A stretch of 6,354 nucleotides of DNA. Source: Treponema sp. GTDB lineage: Bacteria > Spirochaetota > Spirochaetia > Treponematales > Breznakiellaceae. The notes beneath the pieces are model-generated. The model was not told where the DNA came from. It did no database searches and saw only the letters and a program-made list of their open reading frames with translations. The stretch's first letter is position 1; the number at the start of each line of letters is the position of its first letter. A program made the position numbers and the translations under genes. The stretch lies in the NCBI GenBank assembly GCA_031255615.1, contig JAIRSD010000133.1, forward strand, positions 1 through 6,354, given 5' to 3'. Shown piece after piece: positions 5,796-6,354 of this stretch.

Positions 5796-5978
5796 GTGAT
5801 GCTTTTGACTGGGGCCCCGCCGGTGGAGCGCAGGGCCTGTCCACCGAAATCGAGGGGGCTTGGGGACGGGGGCCTTTCCTGCGCAACGGGCCGCCTTTCT
5901 CCACGCCGACAACGGGGCGGGGTATGGGGCGACTAGTCGAATGCGGGGTTTGTCGCTGGAAGATGATGTTTCGGGACA
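5796..5978 (+). repeat. Array unit 4 (183 bp)
   Basis: Slot type A with the CGGTGG/CCACCG stem (5821-5826 with 5841-5846). The conserved stem is GCGAC/GTCGC (5929-5933 with 5952-5956) around an 18-base loop, the A-T version of the pair that is G-C in units 1 and 6. Confidence 0.85.
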
Positions 5979-6162
5979 GTGGTGCTTTTGGCCGGGGCCC
6001 CGCCGGTGGGGCGCGGTCGCTGTCCGCTAAATGCGGGAGGGGCTTGGGGGCAGGGGGCCTTCCTGCGCGGCGGGCCGCCTTTCTCTACGCCGAGGGCGGG
6101 GCGGGGTATGAGGCGACTGTTCGAATCCGGGGTTTGTCGCTGGAAGATGATGTTTCGGGACA
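5979..6162 (+). repeat. Array unit 5 (184 bp)
   Basis: Slot type B (CCGCTAAATGCGG, which can itself fold as CCGC/GCGG). The conserved stem is GCGAC/GTCGC (6113-6117 with 6136-6140). The G-run cluster at 6035-6057 has four G-runs with short loops. Confidence 0.85.
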
Positions 6163-6336
6163 GTGGTGCTTTTGGCCGGGGCCCCGCCGGTGGGGTGCGG
6201 CGCCTGTCCGATAAATGCGGGGGCTTGGGGGCAGGGGGCCTTCCTGGGCGGCGGGCCGCCTTTCTCTACGCCGGCGGCGGGGCGGGGGACGGGGCGGCTG
6301 GTCGAATCCGGGGTTTGCCGCTGGAGGCTGATGTTT
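6163..6336 (+). repeat. Array unit 6 (about 174 bp, last)
   Basis: Slot type B (CCGATAAATGCGG). The conserved stem is GCGGC/GCCGC (6294-6298 with 6317-6321), as in unit 1. Its GATGTTT end motif is followed by TGAGGAGCAATGAG instead of the usual CGGGGACAGTG, marking the likely array edge. Confidence 0.8.
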
Positions 6337-6354
6337 TGAGGAGCAATGAGATCT

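Larger units (their letters stand above)
5158..6336. repeat. Imperfect tandem array, six units of about 183 bp
   Basis: Six copies start with GTGATGCTTTTG or GTGGTGCTTTTGG at 5158, 5331, 5515, 5796, 5979 and 6163. Spacings are 173, 184, 281, 183 and 184 bases. Within each unit the same landmarks recur in order: CCGCCGGTGG; GTCC followed by an A-rich slot; a G-run cluster; GGCCTTTCCT or GGCCTTCCT; GGCGGGGTATGG-like G-runs; TCGAAT followed by GGGGTT; CGCTGGA; and GATGTTTCGGG at the unit end. Unit lengths are not multiples of three and every frame on both strands is interrupted (longest about 113 codons), so the array is not a protein gene. The G-rich strand is the plus strand. The last 18 bases of the window diverge from the unit, so the array probably ends there. 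Confidence 0.9.

Noticed and set aside
6113..6140. GTTCGAATCC in array units resembling a tRNA T-loop
   Set aside because: The flanking bases do not form a 5-bp T-stem, and there is no acceptor or anticodon arm at the expected distance. The bases lie in the loop of the covarying stem instead.
5186..6214. Open frames of 60-113 codons in the tandem array on both strands
   Set aside because: The frame changes from unit to unit because unit lengths vary by 1, 11 and about 97 bases, and stops recur in each unit.
5158..6336. Array as a CRISPR locus
   Set aside because: Units are about 183 bp and similar along their full length, with no short exact repeats alternating with unique spacers and no cas genes.

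Overview
The window is GC-rich and has two real protein-coding genes, both on the minus strand, separated and flanked by structured non-coding DNA. No ribosomal RNA, tRNA, transposase or CRISPR array was found. The large lipoprotein has a permissive lipobox (FSSC) of the kind common in spirochaetes. That, together with an XRE/hemerythrin regulator and intergenic hairpin DNA, makes a treponeme-like spirochaete (for example from an animal or insect gut) a reasonable but unproven guess. No housekeeping gene is present to fix the taxonomy.

Layout, left to right. Positions 1-563 (minus) hold the first 187 codons of a protein that runs off the left edge: an XRE helix-turn-helix, a Pro/Glu/Ala-rich linker, and the start of a bacteriohemerythrin domain. 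It looks like an oxygen- or redox-responsive DNA-binding protein. Positions 564-859 are its AT-richer leader. Positions 904-1286 are a non-coding island of at least seven inverted repeats, several of them perfect with three-base loops. Positions 1343-4765 (minus) encode a 1140-residue secreted lipoprotein built from about seven or eight diverged beta-rich modules.

Positions 4766-5110 form a long leader for the lipoprotein gene: a candidate promoter (TTGACA-16-TATTCT), several dyads, and a strong terminator-like hairpin between promoter and start codon. This suggests attenuation. A weaker plus-strand promoter and a plus-strand terminator-like hairpin could bracket a short antisense RNA over the same leader.

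Positions 5158 to about 6336 are an imperfect tandem array of six units of about 183 bp. Unit lengths are not held to a multiple of three and all frames are broken, so it is not a protein gene. Each unit carries a short stem around a loop of constant 18-base length, and the stem shows a compensatory G-C to A-T change between units. The units also have G-rich clusters on the plus strand and two alternative sequence types in one internal slot. This array is the most unusual part of the window. Nothing links the two genes functionally beyond shared strand; the hairpin island separates them, so they are probably independent transcription units.
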